Assembly (NCBI GenBank): GCA_030625815.1
Contig: DAOUQF010000020.1
Location: 1-63,690, forward strand
Direction of reading: 5' to 3'
Length of the DNA: 63,690 nt
Source: Eubacteriales bacterium
GTDB taxonomy: Bacteria > Bacillota > Clostridia > Tissierellales > GPF-1
The position numbers were made by a program, and so were the translations under genes. The notes under the pieces are model-generated. The model searched no databases. It saw only the letters and a list, made by a program, of their open reading frames with translations, and was not told the DNA's origin. How positions within the stretch are numbered: the stretch's first letter is position 1; the number at the start of each line of letters is the position of its first letter. Shown here in pieces: positions 53,227-60,990 of the stretch.

Positions 53227-53247
53227 CCAGCGAAAGCCGGCTATTTT
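53221..53247. terminator. Hairpin terminator between convergent genes
   Basis: AAATAGCC and GGCTATTT enclose an inner GC pair and GAAA loop; T and A runs on the two sides allow action in both directions. Confidence 0.7.
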
Positions 53248-53888
53248 CATGCGTCAAAGGGTTTCCAATAGGTGGTTTCAACAGGGGATTTTCCTTCGTT
53301 CGGCAAGATCGCTTTATAGATTCGATCCTGATATCTAACCAAGTCACCGGGTTGATAAACGTTGAAGACACGCCAATCGGAGGTGATCTCTTGCCAGGGA
53401 GAACCGAATAATCCGGGGATCAACCCTTTATTGGATGTCCTCGCTTGATAGATGGCGTCTCGATAAAGGACACAGTTGTCTTTCGCGTAAAAGGTGGTTT
53501 TGTTCCAAGCGGCAGGATTCTTTTCTTTCTGCATTTTCGGTGGCAGGTCGTAGTCGATTTGCCAGCCATCATTGGTTCGTTCCCATCTTGGATTTTGAAT
53601 GGACTGAAAGGTGACGGATTCCAAATATCCATCTTCCAGAATCGCGATGGAGTCTGCAAATAGGGTTTCATTCTGTGCCATTCTGGAATCAAAGCTATGA
53701 CGATTGTTGGTTATGGAGTAAAAAACTTCTGCCCGTTGGATCATGGCAACGGTGAACTGGTCTGCCGTAAACCGAGCTTCATCGAGGATATTCGCATAGA
53801 TCGGGGTTGCGATTCCAAGGATTAGGCTGAGGATTGCAAGAACCAAGAGGAGTTCAATTAAACTAAAACCATTTTGCTTATTTCTCAT
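53247..53888 (-). CDS. Type IV prepilin-like protein with two chitin-binding-like modules
   Basis: A 213-aa pseudopilin. The class III leader is 'MRNKQNG|FSLIELLLVLAIL' with cleavage after G7 and the conserved Glu at mature position 5, followed by the hydrophobic assembly helix. Residues about 124-213 hold two similar units with the ChtBD3/CBM5-12 pattern: 'YAKDNCVLYRDAIYQA' with later 'SPWQEI', and 'YQPGDLVRYQDRIYKA' with later 'TTYWKPF'. No pilus assembly, prepilin peptidase or secretion gene lies in the window, so the machinery must be elsewhere. GGGTGG precedes the ATG at 53888. Confidence 0.85.
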   Translation of the reverse strand: MRNKQNGFSLIELLLVLAILSLILGIATPIYANILDEARFTADQFTVAMIQRAEVFYSITNNRHSFDSRMAQNETLFADSIAILEDGYLESVTFQSIQNPRWERTNDGWQIDYDLPPKMQKEKNPAAWNKTTFYAKDNCVLYRDAIYQARTSNKGLIPGLFGSPWQEITSDWRVFNVYQPGDLVRYQDRIYKAILPNEGKSPVETTYWKPFDA

Positions 53889-54087
53889 GAGTACCACCCT
53901 AAACATAGATTCTAGATATCACTTAAAGTTTATAGTAGAATCCTGTGGATGTAAAGTAAGAAACTGTAAGGTTTCGAAAAATTGAAATTTGATTCACTAG
54001 AAAAAAATGAATGCATTCAAGACGAAAGGAAGGGGGAATTTAGGGTATATAAATAGTGAATAAATCCAAAGAGAAAGAAGGGATGAC

Positions 54088-54585
54088 ATGCAAGAGCGCT
54101 GGATCATGGAATTCAACCAATTAAACACTTCTCAATGGAAAGAATTATTGCACGACCCAATCACTGGGAATCGCAGCGGAGCATTTTATGTTTCGGAAGG
54201 TTTCGGTGTTTTCTCTGGGGATGTGCAGGAGATGGATGAAAATGGATATTGTTCGATTCGAAGCGAGGTATCAGGCCTTGATTTCGTAGAGGCGAAGGGT
54301 TTGATCCTGGATCTGGTGGGAGACGGGCAAAGCTATTTTATTGATTTGCGTATGTTGTTGCCCTTGGGACCTTTTGGGTTCTACGCGGCTTTTCATACCC
54401 TGTCCAAAATTCGCCAAAAAATCTATCTGCCGTTTTCGGAGTTTGAGCCGAGTTATTTGGGGGAAACCCTGGCGGCTTCACCACCGTTGAATCCCGTTCA
54501 AATTTCCAGTATGGGTGTGATGATCTTGGATGCGATGGATGGCGATTTCGAGTTGAAAATTCGTTCGATCGGCACATACAAATAA
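54088..54585 (+). CDS. CIA30-family (NADH:ubiquinone oxidoreductase intermediate-associated 30-like) protein
   Basis: A 165-aa beta-rich protein. The order 'DPITGNRSGAFYVSEGFGVF', 'GYCSIRSEV', 'GLILDLVGDGQSYFIDLR', 'IYLPFSEFEPSYLGE', 'PPLNPVQISSMGVMILD' follows the CIA30 family closely (the D-P-V-M-G-G-x-S start reads DPITGNRS here). In mitochondria CIA30 helps complex I assembly, but bacterial members are a galactose-binding-like fold of unknown use. No complex I genes are in the window. AAGGGATGAC precedes the ATG. Confidence 0.8.
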   Translation: MQERWIMEFNQLNTSQWKELLHDPITGNRSGAFYVSEGFGVFSGDVQEMDENGYCSIRSEVSGLDFVEAKGLILDLVGDGQSYFIDLRMLLPLGPFGFYAAFHTLSKIRQKIYLPFSEFEPSYLGETLAASPPLNPVQISSMGVMILDAMDGDFELKIRSIGTYK

Positions 54586-54614
54586 AGACCCGTGCAACGC
54601 ACGGGTCTTTCTCT
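54584..54614. terminator. Bidirectional terminator
   Basis: A 12-bp stem AAAGACCCGTGC / GCACGGGTCTTT with a three-base loop, between convergent genes, with T-rich sequence to the right. Confidence 0.85.
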
Positions 54615-54615
54615 T

Positions 54616-55218
54616 TTATTTCACTTCAAAATGCATTTCGTATGCGGATAACTCTGTTCTTGCAGCCTCCGCAAAGATAACAGGAAGATCGAGTTCTTCT
54701 GTTGTGATTTCAACAGCAGTTTCAGCGGCGTTCCAGTAAAGATTATATTCAAAGGAGTCTTTCAAAAAATTCGGTGAGAAGAAAATGCGGTCGCTTTGTT
54801 CACTTTCTGTGAGTCCAATGATCGGTGATCCGAATTTTACCTTCGGTTTTTGATCGATAGAGATTTGTTTTTGATCGTAAGGGACTTCTACAGCATGTTC
54901 AGCCATCGTAAATCTCATTTTGCTTGGCATCAGTTTAAGATCCGAGGCATTGAGGGCAATCAACAGCGGTTGATACGGTATGCGAACAACCTGGCTGACT
55001 TCCTCTACCCAAGGATAACCGAAGGCGTCATTAAAGCCGATCAATGTTCCGTTCACTTTGATCTTTATTCCTTCGTACTCCGTTGAGGTTTCCTGAGTGC
55101 GGAATTCTTCCATCAAATCAACGACTTCTTCTTCCACTTCTGTCTCCTTATTGCCGCCACATCCCGCTAGGAATGAAAGGGACAAAATCAGAACCAATCC
55201 CAATGCAAGTTTCTTCAT
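54616..55218 (-). CDS. Lipoprotein with stalk (copper-amine-oxidase-N-like) domain
   Basis: A 200-aa lipoprotein; the signal ends in the lipobox LAGC. The segment 'GIKIKVNGTLIGFNDAFGYP' followed by 'RIPYQPLLIALN' is the start of a stalk domain of the copper-amine-oxidase-N-like type, here as a single copy. A related module occurs in the protein at 10652-11752. Role unknown. GGAGG precedes the ATG. Confidence 0.82.
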   Translation of the reverse strand: MKKLALGLVLILSLSFLAGCGGNKETEVEEEVVDLMEEFRTQETSTEYEGIKIKVNGTLIGFNDAFGYPWVEEVSQVVRIPYQPLLIALNASDLKLMPSKMRFTMAEHAVEVPYDQKQISIDQKPKVKFGSPIIGLTESEQSDRIFFSPNFLKDSFEYNLYWNAAETAVEITTEELDLPVIFAEAARTELSAYEMHFEVK

Positions 55219-55246
55219 AACCTTTCCTCCTGTTTTTTGAATTTCT

Positions 55247-55264
55247 CCGTAATAAATATTACGG
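55247..55264. promoter_or_regulatory. Candidate operator before the stalk lipoprotein gene
   Basis: CCGTAATAAATATTACGG is an 18-bp palindrome (8-bp arms, 2-bp centre), 29 bp before the lipoprotein start. It could bind a dimeric repressor or activator; the protein is not identified. Confidence 0.5.
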
Positions 55265-55347
55265 TATACGATACTTTATTTTAACGATTTTGTAATAAAA
55301 TAGCAAGAAAAACAAGAAAATACCAATTAGTGATTTTGATTCTATGG

Positions 55348-55353
55348 TATAAT
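55348..55353 (+). promoter_or_regulatory. Candidate -10 box of the shikimate operon
   Basis: Perfect TATAAT 29 bp before the aroQ start; -35 box not clear. Confidence 0.45.
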
Positions 55354-55381
55354 ATTCCACAAAATAGAAGGAGGGTATCGA

Positions 55382-55822
55382 ATGAAAGTATTGGTGATCA
55401 ATGGACCGAATCTCAATATGTTGGGGGTTCGAGAACCGAAAATTTACGGAAGTCGAACCTATGCCGATCTTGAGGCGAAAATCTTGGAGGACGCTCGAAA
55501 CTTACATCTTCAGGTGAAGGTGAAGCAAAGTAATTTTGAAGGTGAAATAGTGACGATGATTCAAAAGGCCTATGGGAAATATGATGGGATTGTGATCAAT
55601 CCGGCAGCCTATACCCATACCAGCATCGCCGTGTTGGATGCCTTGAAGGCTGTGGGGCTTCCAGCGGTGGAAGTTCACCTCAGCGATATCGAGCAGCGGG
55701 AAGACTTTCGCAAGCACTCCGTGACGGTGGCAGGCTGCATTGCCCAGGTGGCGGGTCTTGGATTTGAAAGTTACCGGGAAGGTCTAAAGAAATTGAAAGA
55801 ATATTTAGAAATGACCATGTAA
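55382..55822 (+). CDS. aroQ: 3-dehydroquinate dehydratase, type II
   Basis: Converts 3-dehydroquinate to 3-dehydroshikimate. 146 aa, normal for the dodecameric type II enzyme. 'VLVINGPNLNMLGVREPKIYG' (in part) has the catalytic Arg/Tyr loop, 'SNFEGEIV' the Gln/Asn-type loop (F for the usual N-x-E), 'INPAAYTHTS' and 'EVHLSDI' the substrate-binding residues including catalytic His. AGAAGGAGGG precedes the ATG. First gene of a six-gene run. Confidence 0.95.
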   Translation: MKVLVINGPNLNMLGVREPKIYGSRTYADLEAKILEDARNLHLQVKVKQSNFEGEIVTMIQKAYGKYDGIVINPAAYTHTSIAVLDALKAVGLPAVEVHLSDIEQREDFRKHSVTVAGCIAQVAGLGFESYREGLKKLKEYLEMTM

Positions 55823-55850
55823 ATGAGGGTTAAAGCGGAATCTCCTGTGC

Positions 55851-55856
55851 TATAAT
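55851..55856 (+). promoter_or_regulatory. Candidate internal -10 box before the EPSP-synthase-like gene
   Basis: Perfect TATAAT in the 81-bp gap after aroQ; the best -35-like hexamer (TTAAAG, 55830-55835) is at only 15 bp. Confidence 0.4.
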
Positions 55857-55903
55857 AAAGACAGAAATTCAATATTTTTCTAAGGCTGAAAGGAGAATGG
55901 ATT

Positions 55904-57169
55904 TTGAAATCAATCGTGATTCAACCGTCTTCCCTAAAGGGAAGCGTATTGGTCTCTGCGGAGGAGGATATTGCGCGGGTTGCAGTCTGTTGCGCTGCGC
56001 TTTCGCATGGAATGAGTTATCTCAGTCATATGCCGCAGACCTATGATTTTCAACTCTTTATTGATGCGGTTTCGCAAATGGGCATGAAGGTGATGAAAAG
56101 GAGAGAAGTGGACAATCGGATCGACTATCTGATCAAGGGAACGGATCGCCTGCAAGGTGCGACGATTCAAAATGCGGGAAGCGAGAGAAATCTTCGCTGG
56201 CTGATTTCTTTGGCAGGGCGATGCGAAGAACCTGTCCGCCTGTCGACGAAGAACCAGATCTCTCATGATTTCTTGGTTCCTTACCTGGCTGTCTTAAATG
56301 AAAAGAACGTCATTTACCATAGCGAAAAGGGGCATTTTCCGTTGGTGGTTGACGGTGCCTTGCCAGGGGGCGAATATCGAATTCCGGAGTCCTTCTCGCC
56401 ATTGGCTGTAGCAGGCTTGCTTTTGGCTTTGCCGGTTGTGGATCGGGACTCGTGGATTGAATTTCCTCCAGAGTATAAACTCCATGATTGTCATGATTTG
56501 GTGATCGATTTAATGGCGCGGTTTGAGATGGAAGTGATTGAAGAACAGAATCGATTGCGGCTGCCGGCAAGGCAAAGCTTTCAATCGGCGGATATTACGA
56601 TCGATGGAAATATGAAGACCGGAATGGTGTGGCTTTTGGCGGATGCCATTGGCGGCGAGGTTGTGATTGAAGGAATTAAACGCGCCTCTTTGCAGCAGGA
56701 GCGGACTTGGCGATTCTTGTTTCAAGAGCTGGAGTTGGAGATTATGAAAGCCGAGTCGAAATATTGGCTTGAGGGACATCAATATACCGGATTGACTTCA
56801 ATTTGCGAGGATGAGGATTTTGCGATTTTTGCAACCGCTGTTTTGTTGTTCGCGGAAGGGGAAAGTCGCATTGAATTGAAAAGCATGTCGAAAAAAACCT
56901 TAAATCGATTGGGCGCCCTGCAAAGCTTGGGTGCAGAGATTGAGATTCAGGATGGATATTGGTTAGTGACGGGAAGAGACGAATTGTTGGGTGGAGAAGT
57001 CAATGTGTCAGGCGATCCGTTTTTTGGCATGCTTCTGGCGATTCTTTCGACGCGATCCAGACAGCCGATGATTATTCGTGGGTTTGAATGGATTCATCAA
57101 CAGGAACCGATGTTTTGGAAACAATTTTCTCAATTAGGCGGGAAGGTCAGCGAGGAGGAAATAGTGTGA
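55904..57169 (+). CDS. EPSP-synthase-like protein lacking catalytic residues
   Basis: A 421-aa homologue of 5-enolpyruvylshikimate-3-phosphate synthase (AroA), full length and with the right strand pattern ('IQPSSLKGSVLV', 'CCAALSHGMSYLSHMP', 'NAGSERNLRWL', 'RLGALQSLGAEIEI'). Residues that bind substrate in E. coli AroA are mostly changed: the K22-S23...R27 loop reads EEDIARV, the SSQ loop reads FSPL, the DHR motif reads DPFF and K411 is Gln. So normal EPSP synthase activity is doubtful. TTG start at 55904 follows AAGGAG. It sits between aroQ and chorismate mutase, where a real aroA would be expected. It may be a regulatory or repurposed paralogue. Confidence 0.8.
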   Translation: MKSIVIQPSSLKGSVLVSAEEDIARVAVCCAALSHGMSYLSHMPQTYDFQLFIDAVSQMGMKVMKRREVDNRIDYLIKGTDRLQGATIQNAGSERNLRWLISLAGRCEEPVRLSTKNQISHDFLVPYLAVLNEKNVIYHSEKGHFPLVVDGALPGGEYRIPESFSPLAVAGLLLALPVVDRDSWIEFPPEYKLHDCHDLVIDLMARFEMEVIEEQNRLRLPARQSFQSADITIDGNMKTGMVWLLADAIGGEVVIEGIKRASLQQERTWRFLFQELELEIMKAESKYWLEGHQYTGLTSICEDEDFAIFATAVLLFAEGESRIELKSMSKKTLNRLGALQSLGAEIEIQDGYWLVTGRDELLGGEVNVSGDPFFGMLLAILSTRSRQPMIIRGFEWIHQQEPMFWKQFSQLGGKVSEEEIV

Positions 57170-57450
57170 CAGAAAATCAGACATTAGCAACGCTTCGAAA
57201 GGAGATCGACGAGGTCGATCGTCAGATCGTTCAACTATTTGAGGCGCGAATGGAAATAGCGGGGAAAATTGCGGACGCAAAGATTGCCATTGGAAAAGCG
57301 GTATTTGATGAAGAACGAGAGCGCGTGGTATTGGAGAAAAATTCCGATCGTTTGCAGCATCAGGAATGGCGGGAAGAACTTCAATCGGTATTTCAAGAGA
57401 TGATGAAACAAAGTTGCGCCATTCAAAAGAGGAGGATGTCGGAAGAATGA
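57166..57450 (+). CDS. Chorismate mutase, AroQ class (type II)
   Basis: Rearranges chorismate to prephenate for Phe and Tyr synthesis. A 94-aa all-helical domain beginning 'LATLRKEIDEVDRQIVQLFEAR' (in part), with 'KIADAKIAIGKAVFDEERE' carrying the conserved Lys and acidic residues. The GTG start overlaps the previous stop (GTGA) and has GGAGG upstream. It overlaps aroE by 4 bp. Confidence 0.9.
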   Translation: MTENQTLATLRKEIDEVDRQIVQLFEARMEIAGKIADAKIAIGKAVFDEERERVVLEKNSDRLQHQEWREELQSVFQEMMKQSCAIQKRRMSEE

Positions 57451-58280
57451 AGTATGGGTTGATCGGCAAGGGAATTTCAAAGAGTTTGTCTCCAGCCATT
57501 CACCGACTGATTTTTCAGGAATTGGCGATTGCAGAGGAATATCTGCTTTACGAATTAGAAGAAGAGGAAGTGGAGAATCACCTGAACAGCTTTCGTTCAG
57601 GCGGCACGGGCCGCAATGTGACCATGCCCTATAAGCAGGTCGTGATGCCTTTCTTGGATGAAATTGATCCGGCGGCTCAAGCCATTGGCGCAGTTAATAC
57701 CATCTCAAACGGGGATGGCGGGCTGAAGGGCTGGAATACGGATTATTGGGGTTTTGCATGGATGCTGAAACGGCTCAAGGGAACACCGCAAGGCAAAAGC
57801 GTGGCTTTTTTAGGTACCGGGGGCGTGATGAAGGCGGGATTTCGTTATTTTTACGATCATGGCGCCTCGGAAATCTGGATTGTTTCCAGGGATCCCGAAA
57901 AGACGAAGCGGCAATTTGAAGGAGCGGATTGGTGGAAGGATCCGAGGGTGAAATGGCTGGATTATCGCGGCCTGGAAGAAATTCAGGGCGACTATTTGGT
58001 AAACTGCACCCCGTGCGGCATGGTGGCAGGACTGCCGGCTTGCGCGGTATCGGAGTCCGTGGTGCAAAATTTTCATGCCGTTCTCGAGGTGATCTATCAC
58101 CCTTGGGAGACGGAATTGGTGCGGATGGCCCGGAAACTTGGAAAGTCCGCTGAAAACGGCTTCAGCCTTCTATTGGGGCAAGCCATGGTAGCGGAGGAGA
58201 TTTGGCAAAAGCGAACCCTGTCAGACTCTATGTTTGAAGAAATTTACGAGGAATTGTCAAGCCGGGAGGAAAACCGATGA
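57447..58280 (+). CDS. aroE: Shikimate dehydrogenase
   Basis: Reduces 3-dehydroshikimate to shikimate with NADPH. 277 aa. 'KSLSPAIHRLIF' binds the substrate carboxylate, 'NVTMPYKQVV' has the catalytic Lys, 'GAVNTI' and 'GWNTDYWGF' the Asn and Asp of the active site, and 'FLGTGGVMKAGFRYF' is the nucleotide motif. ATG 57447 overlaps the chorismate mutase stop (ATGA). All the key residues are kept, in contrast to the EPSP-synthase-like gene two positions upstream. Confidence 0.93.
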   Translation: MKYGLIGKGISKSLSPAIHRLIFQELAIAEEYLLYELEEEEVENHLNSFRSGGTGRNVTMPYKQVVMPFLDEIDPAAQAIGAVNTISNGDGGLKGWNTDYWGFAWMLKRLKGTPQGKSVAFLGTGGVMKAGFRYFYDHGASEIWIVSRDPEKTKRQFEGADWWKDPRVKWLDYRGLEEIQGDYLVNCTPCGMVAGLPACAVSESVVQNFHAVLEVIYHPWETELVRMARKLGKSAENGFSLLLGQAMVAEEIWQKRTLSDSMFEEIYEELSSREENR

Positions 58281-59392
58281 GCAAGGTATTTATGATGGAT
58301 CTGCGGTCCAGGGGGACCAGTTCCAATAAGCAGGCGAAAATTAAGAAATTATTGGCGGCGGCGGGGAATAATTTGTTTCAAGCAGATTCATTGATTGCTG
58401 TGAAGACGCATTTTGGCGAGCAGGGAAACGACGGATTTATTCGGCCCATTTATTTGCGATCAGCCGTTGATTGGCTGCGGGAGCAAAAGACAAAGCCATT
58501 CCTAACGGATACCAATACCCTTTATACAGGCAAGCGCGGCCATGCTGTTGATCATCATGAAACAGCGGCAAGCCATGGATTTGTACCCAGCGTGGTCAAT
58601 GCGCCTGTGGTGATTGCGGATGGTCTTTGCGGAGAGAATGAGATCAGGATTCAGCTGGACGGCAAGCACTTTCAATCGGTTCGGATCGCTGGTGCCATCG
58701 CTCAGGCGAATGGCATGGTGGTTTTTAGCCATTTTAAAGGACATCAAATGGCAGGATTTGGCGGTGCCATTAAAAACCTTGCCATGGGATGCGCAACTCC
58801 CGCGGGGAAGCGCGATCAGCACGCAACTCGTCAGCAAGTCGATGAAAGCAAGTGCATCGCCTGTGGGACCTGTGTCCCCGTATGTCCGGTGGATGCCATC
58901 GATTTGGGCGAGACGGCGAAGATTGATAAAGCGGTTTGCATCGGATGCGGTGAATGCATGGTCGTTTGTCCCACTCGAGCCATTGGCTTGAATTGGGATA
59001 CGGAGATTCCTGAATTCAATGAGCGCATGGTGGAGTACGCCTATGGCGCGGTGAAGGACAAGCCGACAGTCTATGTGAATTTTGTTTTGCAGATTGCTTC
59101 GGATTGCGATTGCGCGCCATGGAGCGATGCACCCATTGTAGGGGATATCGGAATCTTGGCGTCAACGGATCCTGTTGCATTGGATCGGGCTTGTTTGGAC
59201 TTGGTGAATCAGCAGGAGATCAATCCAGCTTCTTGTCTGGCTCATGAGCATGCGGACAGCGAGTTTTTGATGGCTGATCAGCGCGATTTGTTTAAAGCGG
59301 TTCATCCAAACACCCAGGGGGAAATCCAGTTGTCTTATGGCGAGACCATCGGCTTGGGTTCTCAAGACTATGAATTGGTGGTGATGAAATGA
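58277..59392 (+). CDS. DUF362 protein with two [4Fe-4S] ferredoxin motifs
   Basis: A 371-aa protein. The N-terminal 180 residues and the C-terminal 120 are DUF362 ('LIAVKTHFGEQGNDGFIRP', 'VVFSHFKGHQMAGFGGAIKN'). Between them 'CIACGTCVPVCP' and 'CIGCGECMVVCP' bind two [4Fe-4S] clusters. The family is widespread in anaerobes and of unknown reaction. The start overlaps the aroE stop (ATGA) and the stop overlaps the next gene, so it is translated with the shikimate genes. Confidence 0.92.
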   Translation: MSKVFMMDLRSRGTSSNKQAKIKKLLAAAGNNLFQADSLIAVKTHFGEQGNDGFIRPIYLRSAVDWLREQKTKPFLTDTNTLYTGKRGHAVDHHETAASHGFVPSVVNAPVVIADGLCGENEIRIQLDGKHFQSVRIAGAIAQANGMVVFSHFKGHQMAGFGGAIKNLAMGCATPAGKRDQHATRQQVDESKCIACGTCVPVCPVDAIDLGETAKIDKAVCIGCGECMVVCPTRAIGLNWDTEIPEFNERMVEYAYGAVKDKPTVYVNFVLQIASDCDCAPWSDAPIVGDIGILASTDPVALDRACLDLVNQQEINPASCLAHEHADSEFLMADQRDLFKAVHPNTQGEIQLSYGETIGLGSQDYELVVMK

Positions 59393-60237
59393 GAGCGTTA
59401 AGAATTCAAGCAATTGTTGACAATTATTCGAGACCTGCCGAAGATAAGCTCGCAACGGAAGCGGGTCTTTCTTATTGGATTGAGTATGGGGAAGAAAACT
59501 TTCTCTTTGATACAGGGGATGGAGAGGCGATTCAAAAGAATATGCCGATTTTGAAAAGAAATCGCGAGTCTATTGATTCCATTATCTTGAGTCACGGACA
59601 TTACGATCATACCGGGGGATTGGGGTGGGTTCTTTGCGGAAACAAAGAAGCGGAGATCTTTGCGAAAACCACCGTTGCCAATACCCTTTGGTCCGAGCGA
59701 ATTACAGGATTTGCCCTTGCCGGGATGAATGAGCAAGTGGCCCTTGAGGCTGCCGACCGTTTTCATTATTTTGAGGAGGTTCTTGAGATCGCGCCTGATT
59801 TCTTTTTGATTCCCAAGGCAAGCGATCGTTACCCGCGTCCGGAAAGCAGTAAATTTCTCTGGGAAGGGAACGAAGGCGAACTTCAACCGGATTCTTTTGA
59901 TCACGAGTGTTTTATTGTCGTCAGACGAGAAGCGGGCTTGATTGTGATCACGGGGTGCTCTCATCAAGGGGTAACCAATATGGTCGATCAAGCGATGATT
60001 TTATTTCCCGATGAGCCAGTTTTGCATGTGCTCGGCGGATTCCATCTTCAGGGGCGGAAACCGGATTTTCATGAAAAAGAAGAAACCATTGATGCTGTGG
60101 GAGAATATTTGAAAGCGCAGGTTGCCCGAACCATCTACACGGGGCATTGTACGGGGCTTCCTGCCTTTGAGCGCTTGCAGGAGAAAGTGGGCGATCAGGT
60201 GCAATATTTCTATGCGGGTGATATTTTAGAACTTTAA
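59389..60237 (+). CDS. Metallo-beta-lactamase-fold hydrolase
   Basis: A 282-aa MBL-fold protein with the metal motif 'LSHGHYDHTGGL' and later ligands 'TGCSHQG' and 'YTGHCTG'. The N-terminal 'LSYWIEYGEENFLFDTGDG' and overall plan resemble the MBL family near methanopterin-type enzymes, also common in anaerobes. Substrate unknown. ATGA overlap with the DUF362 gene places it last in the shikimate operon. Confidence 0.88.
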   Translation: MRALRIQAIVDNYSRPAEDKLATEAGLSYWIEYGEENFLFDTGDGEAIQKNMPILKRNRESIDSIILSHGHYDHTGGLGWVLCGNKEAEIFAKTTVANTLWSERITGFALAGMNEQVALEAADRFHYFEEVLEIAPDFFLIPKASDRYPRPESSKFLWEGNEGELQPDSFDHECFIVVRREAGLIVITGCSHQGVTNMVDQAMILFPDEPVLHVLGGFHLQGRKPDFHEKEETIDAVGEYLKAQVARTIYTGHCTGLPAFERLQEKVGDQVQYFYAGDILEL

Positions 60238-60268
60238 CCCCCAGTTTTTCGATTTCGGCACTCGTATT
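60238..60268 (+). promoter_or_regulatory. Candidate sigma-I-type promoter of sigI
   Basis: CCCCCA (60238-60243) directly follows the previous stop codon, and CGTATT (60263-60268) comes 19 bp later, 21 bp before the sigI start. Sigma-I promoters are described with a CGWA -10 element, and sigI operons are often autoregulated. The match is suggestive only. Confidence 0.35.
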
Positions 60269-60288
60269 TATGAGTAGGAGAGACTTCT

Positions 60289-60987
60289 ATGGATAGCAAG
60301 AACCATGACCTTCTGGGTAAAATTGAATTGGCGAAGAAAGATCAGCAGGCGTTGAACGCCCTTTTAAAGGAACAGCGGGGAATTGTAATTCGTGTGGTTG
60401 ATCAATATCCCTTTCCAAATCGAAGAGACGAGCATTTGCAAATCGGGATGATCGCCATGCAAGAAGCGATTATGAAATACGATGCAACACGAGGACGATT
60501 TTCTTCCTTTGCCTCACAGGTGGTTCGATCCCGTTTGATCGACTACGAGAGAACGGTATTTCGGCAGACGCGGAACGAATCTCTGGAATTGGTGGCAAGG
60601 GAAGAACAAGAATTGAGTTATTCGGAAATTCAGCAGGCGATGCAGCGCTATCAACGGGATCAGGAACGAGAATTGGTTCAATTGGAAATCAGCGCGTATC
60701 GACAAGAGCTGGAGGGGTGGGGATTGTCTTTTGCGGAATTGGTGAAAGTGTCTCCGAAGCAGGATCGCCTTCGGCAACGGTATTTTCGTGTGGTTCGATT
60801 TGTTCTTGAATCTCCGGAATTGTTGGAATGGACCAATACCCATCATAAATTGCCGATTCAGGCATTGATGGAAGGCATAGATGAAAAGAAACGAAACTTG
60901 GAACGAGGCAGAAAATATATTCTGTCGATGATTGTTTTGATGCAAGGCGAGTATCCACGGTTGAAGTCGCGAATCACGGAGGTGTAG
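60289..60987 (+). CDS. sigI: RNA polymerase sigma factor SigI
   Basis: A 232-aa sigma-70-family factor of the SigI group. Region 2 is seen in 'FPNRRDEHLQIGMIAMQEAI' and 'YDATRGRFSSFASQVVRSRLIDYER'. The second half lacks an ordinary sigma region 4, as usual for SigI. In Bacillus SigI answers heat and wall stress; in cellulolytic Clostridia paralogues answer extracellular polysaccharides. The next gene, 3 bp later, is its anti-sigma factor. Confidence 0.93.
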   Translation: MDSKNHDLLGKIELAKKDQQALNALLKEQRGIVIRVVDQYPFPNRRDEHLQIGMIAMQEAIMKYDATRGRFSSFASQVVRSRLIDYERTVFRQTRNESLELVAREEQELSYSEIQQAMQRYQRDQERELVQLEISAYRQELEGWGLSFAELVKVSPKQDRLRQRYFRVVRFVLESPELLEWTNTHHKLPIQALMEGIDEKKRNLERGRKYILSMIVLMQGEYPRLKSRITEV

Positions 60988-60990
60988 AGG

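Noticed and set aside
54008-54019. Palindrome TGAATGCATTCA before the CIA30 gene
   Set aside because: Short, AT-rich and without a second copy or a clear promoter position; may be chance.
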